DNA of 64,000 nt, from positions 1 through 64,000 of the forward strand of contig JAOVVO010000011.1 of assembly GCA_028564675.1 (NCBI GenBank), in the 5' to 3' direction. The notes below the pieces were generated by a model. The model saw only the letters and a list, made by a program, of their open reading frames with translations, searched no databases and was not told the DNA's origin. This DNA comes from Onchocerca lupi (taxonomy: Eukaryota; Nematoda; Chromadorea; Rhabditida; Onchocercidae). Positions 62,901 to 64,000 of the stretch are shown one piece after another. The translations under genes were made by a program, and so were the position numbers. The stretch's first letter is position 1. The number at the start of each line of letters is the position of its first letter.

Positions 62901-63281
62901 AATCTAGTAATTTTATGGTTTAATATTCTTCGTCCAATATTCTTCCATTAATTTGCGATCGGTATAGTCAGCAAAAAATCTAATAATTTTGTAATCCAGC
63001 AAAATTTATTGATTTCATAATCTATAATACTAATTCTTTAATAATAATCCATGATGTAAGAATCTAATATCCACCGGTCCACCGATGCATTAATTCAATA
63101 ATCAAACAATCCATTAAATATTATTTCAGCAATCAAACATATCAATAGCATAATATATATAACATTACGATGATTACATAAACAAACAAACCTCTACAGT
63201 AATTTTTTCTAGGTCGGCATCCATAGTGCTTACTTTGACATACAAATATTTTCCACTACCTCCAGATGAAAAGAATCCCAT
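56978..63281 (-). CDS. nfm-1: Merlin (NF2, FERM-domain protein), with an unresolved internal junction
   Basis: Merlin is a FERM protein linking membrane and cortex and acting upstream of Hippo signalling. N-terminal exons: 63192-63281, 61978-62106, 61376-61588, 61096-61235, 60887-60962, 60497-60631, 60013-60195, 59714-59827, 59245-59385, 59139-59182. They encode the FERM domain (GLREIWFFGLQF, FLVKFYPEDVEEELIQDIT, SVLLASYAVQA, AQDLEMYGIQYYP) and the helix (LEVQQMKAQAKEQ, EENAHLMAEKVRVSEEEA). Merlin rather than an ERM protein is indicated by YDMTPQMWEERI and the AEKVRVSEEEALVLSKRASE block. C-terminal exons: 58562 to about 58721, 57987-58252, 57735-57894, 56978-57028, ending KYSTLRK...TRVQVFDGL. 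From ATG 58693 they give 202 residues in frame. Exon 10 leaves two bases, but the next exon needs one, so the two halves do not join with normal GT-AG sites. Total length would be about 625 residues. The symbol follows the C. elegans name. Confidence 0.88.
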
Positions 63282-64000
63282 TTTTGTATTATTAATGCTA
63301 ATATTTAACTTTTGCGTATTAATTAATCAACCTCGATTTCTTCTAAAATACATTTCTTCGATCCTTTTGCCATGCTACCATTGATTTCTACATTCCACAA
63401 TAATTGAATTTAACTGAAAAAGACACAGAACGAACTTTCTGTTACAATAATTCTGCATTATAATTCATACGAATTGTTGCCCTTACTAATATAATAGATT
63501 TATTATTATTCTTCAGTCAATTAAAATATAAAAATAAAAAAAATGGCAAAGGAATATAACCACGGAGAATTACGTCAGATACGACTACTCAACGTCAGAT
63601 ACGCCAACGGACTCCAACTACAATTCGGACGCTTCAGATGCCAACCGGAATTCAAAGATGTAAATAAAATAAAAATGTATGGCTTGCAGTATTGTAACAT
63701 AGTGCAATAGCTTCATCCCAGAGATCAGAATCAATTATATGAGACTCATATCTTTCTCCCGTTGTTTCAAGGATTCTGAAGTTTCACCTTACTTCTGTCA
63801 TTTTCTTAGTTACAAGTTTGTTTTCATCTTATCATATCATTTTTAACAATAAACGAAACCCGATAAAAGTTATCTTCTAGATGATTTCGCGAGATTATGT
63901 ATCGTCTTATGGATGAGAAAATTATATAAATCATTCCATTTCATTCATTACTAATCATTGTATTGTAGTCGTAAAGAAGAAATAAGCAACTAGATTATTT
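63282..64000. other. Upstream region of merlin, with a short non-AT-rich island
   Basis: Presumed merlin promoter. The segment 63570-63660 (ACGTCAGATACG twice, CAATTCGGACGCTTCAG, CGGAATTCAAAGATG) is less AT-rich and recalls the TTCGGAATTCAAAGCGACAG part of the 193-bp repeat, but the match is short. No gene was recognised up to the right edge. Confidence 0.45.

Overview
This window is eukaryotic genomic DNA, most likely from a nematode. It is AT-rich, with short exons broken by AT-rich introns, 3' splice sites of the form TTTCAG or TTTTAG, and long poly(A)/poly(T) runs in non-coding DNA. In several genes a splice-acceptor-like sequence lies just upstream of the ATG, as expected if mRNAs receive a trans-spliced leader. 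A filarial or other spirurine nematode would fit, but the species cannot be fixed from this sequence. I joined exons by hand using splice consensus, reading phase and remembered family sequences. Six models (rps-29, CDK5RAP1, DHX35, a DBHS protein, ABCF3, THOC5) give one uninterrupted frame, and where I recall the human length it is close.

Layout. 1-4,000 (minus strand): the N-terminal half of TRAPPC11, running off the left edge, and just upstream of it ribosomal protein S29. 4,001-7,673: no gene; it holds a 193-bp tandem repeat and two diverged 397-bp-spaced LTR-like copies. 7,674-26,376 (minus strand): three genes in a row, CDK5RAP1 (mitochondrial tRNA methylthiotransferase), DHX35 (DEAH RNA helicase) and a DBHS/NONO-SFPQ type RNA-binding protein. 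26,377-27,648: intergenic DNA between two divergent genes, with a 93-bp repeat. 27,649-32,380 (plus strand): ABCF3, a GCN20-type translation ATPase. 32,985-34,027 (minus strand): the C-terminal exons of a BTB-type protein ending in a polybasic tail and a CAAX box. 34,028-49,346: a gene-poor, microsatellite-rich stretch. 49,347-55,200 (minus strand): THOC5, an mRNA-export factor. 56,978-63,281 (minus strand): merlin/NF2.

Most of the genes are conserved housekeeping functions: vesicle tethering, ribosome, tRNA modification, RNA helicase/splicing, RNA binding, translation control, mRNA export and membrane-cortex signalling. I found no new multi-gene system. The most interesting points are the BTB-CAAX protein with no recognisable BTB core upstream, a reading-frame conflict inside the merlin gene, three introns with apparent GC donors (two firm, one ambiguous), a perfect 18-bp inverted repeat in a DBHS intron, and the uncharacterised repeats.
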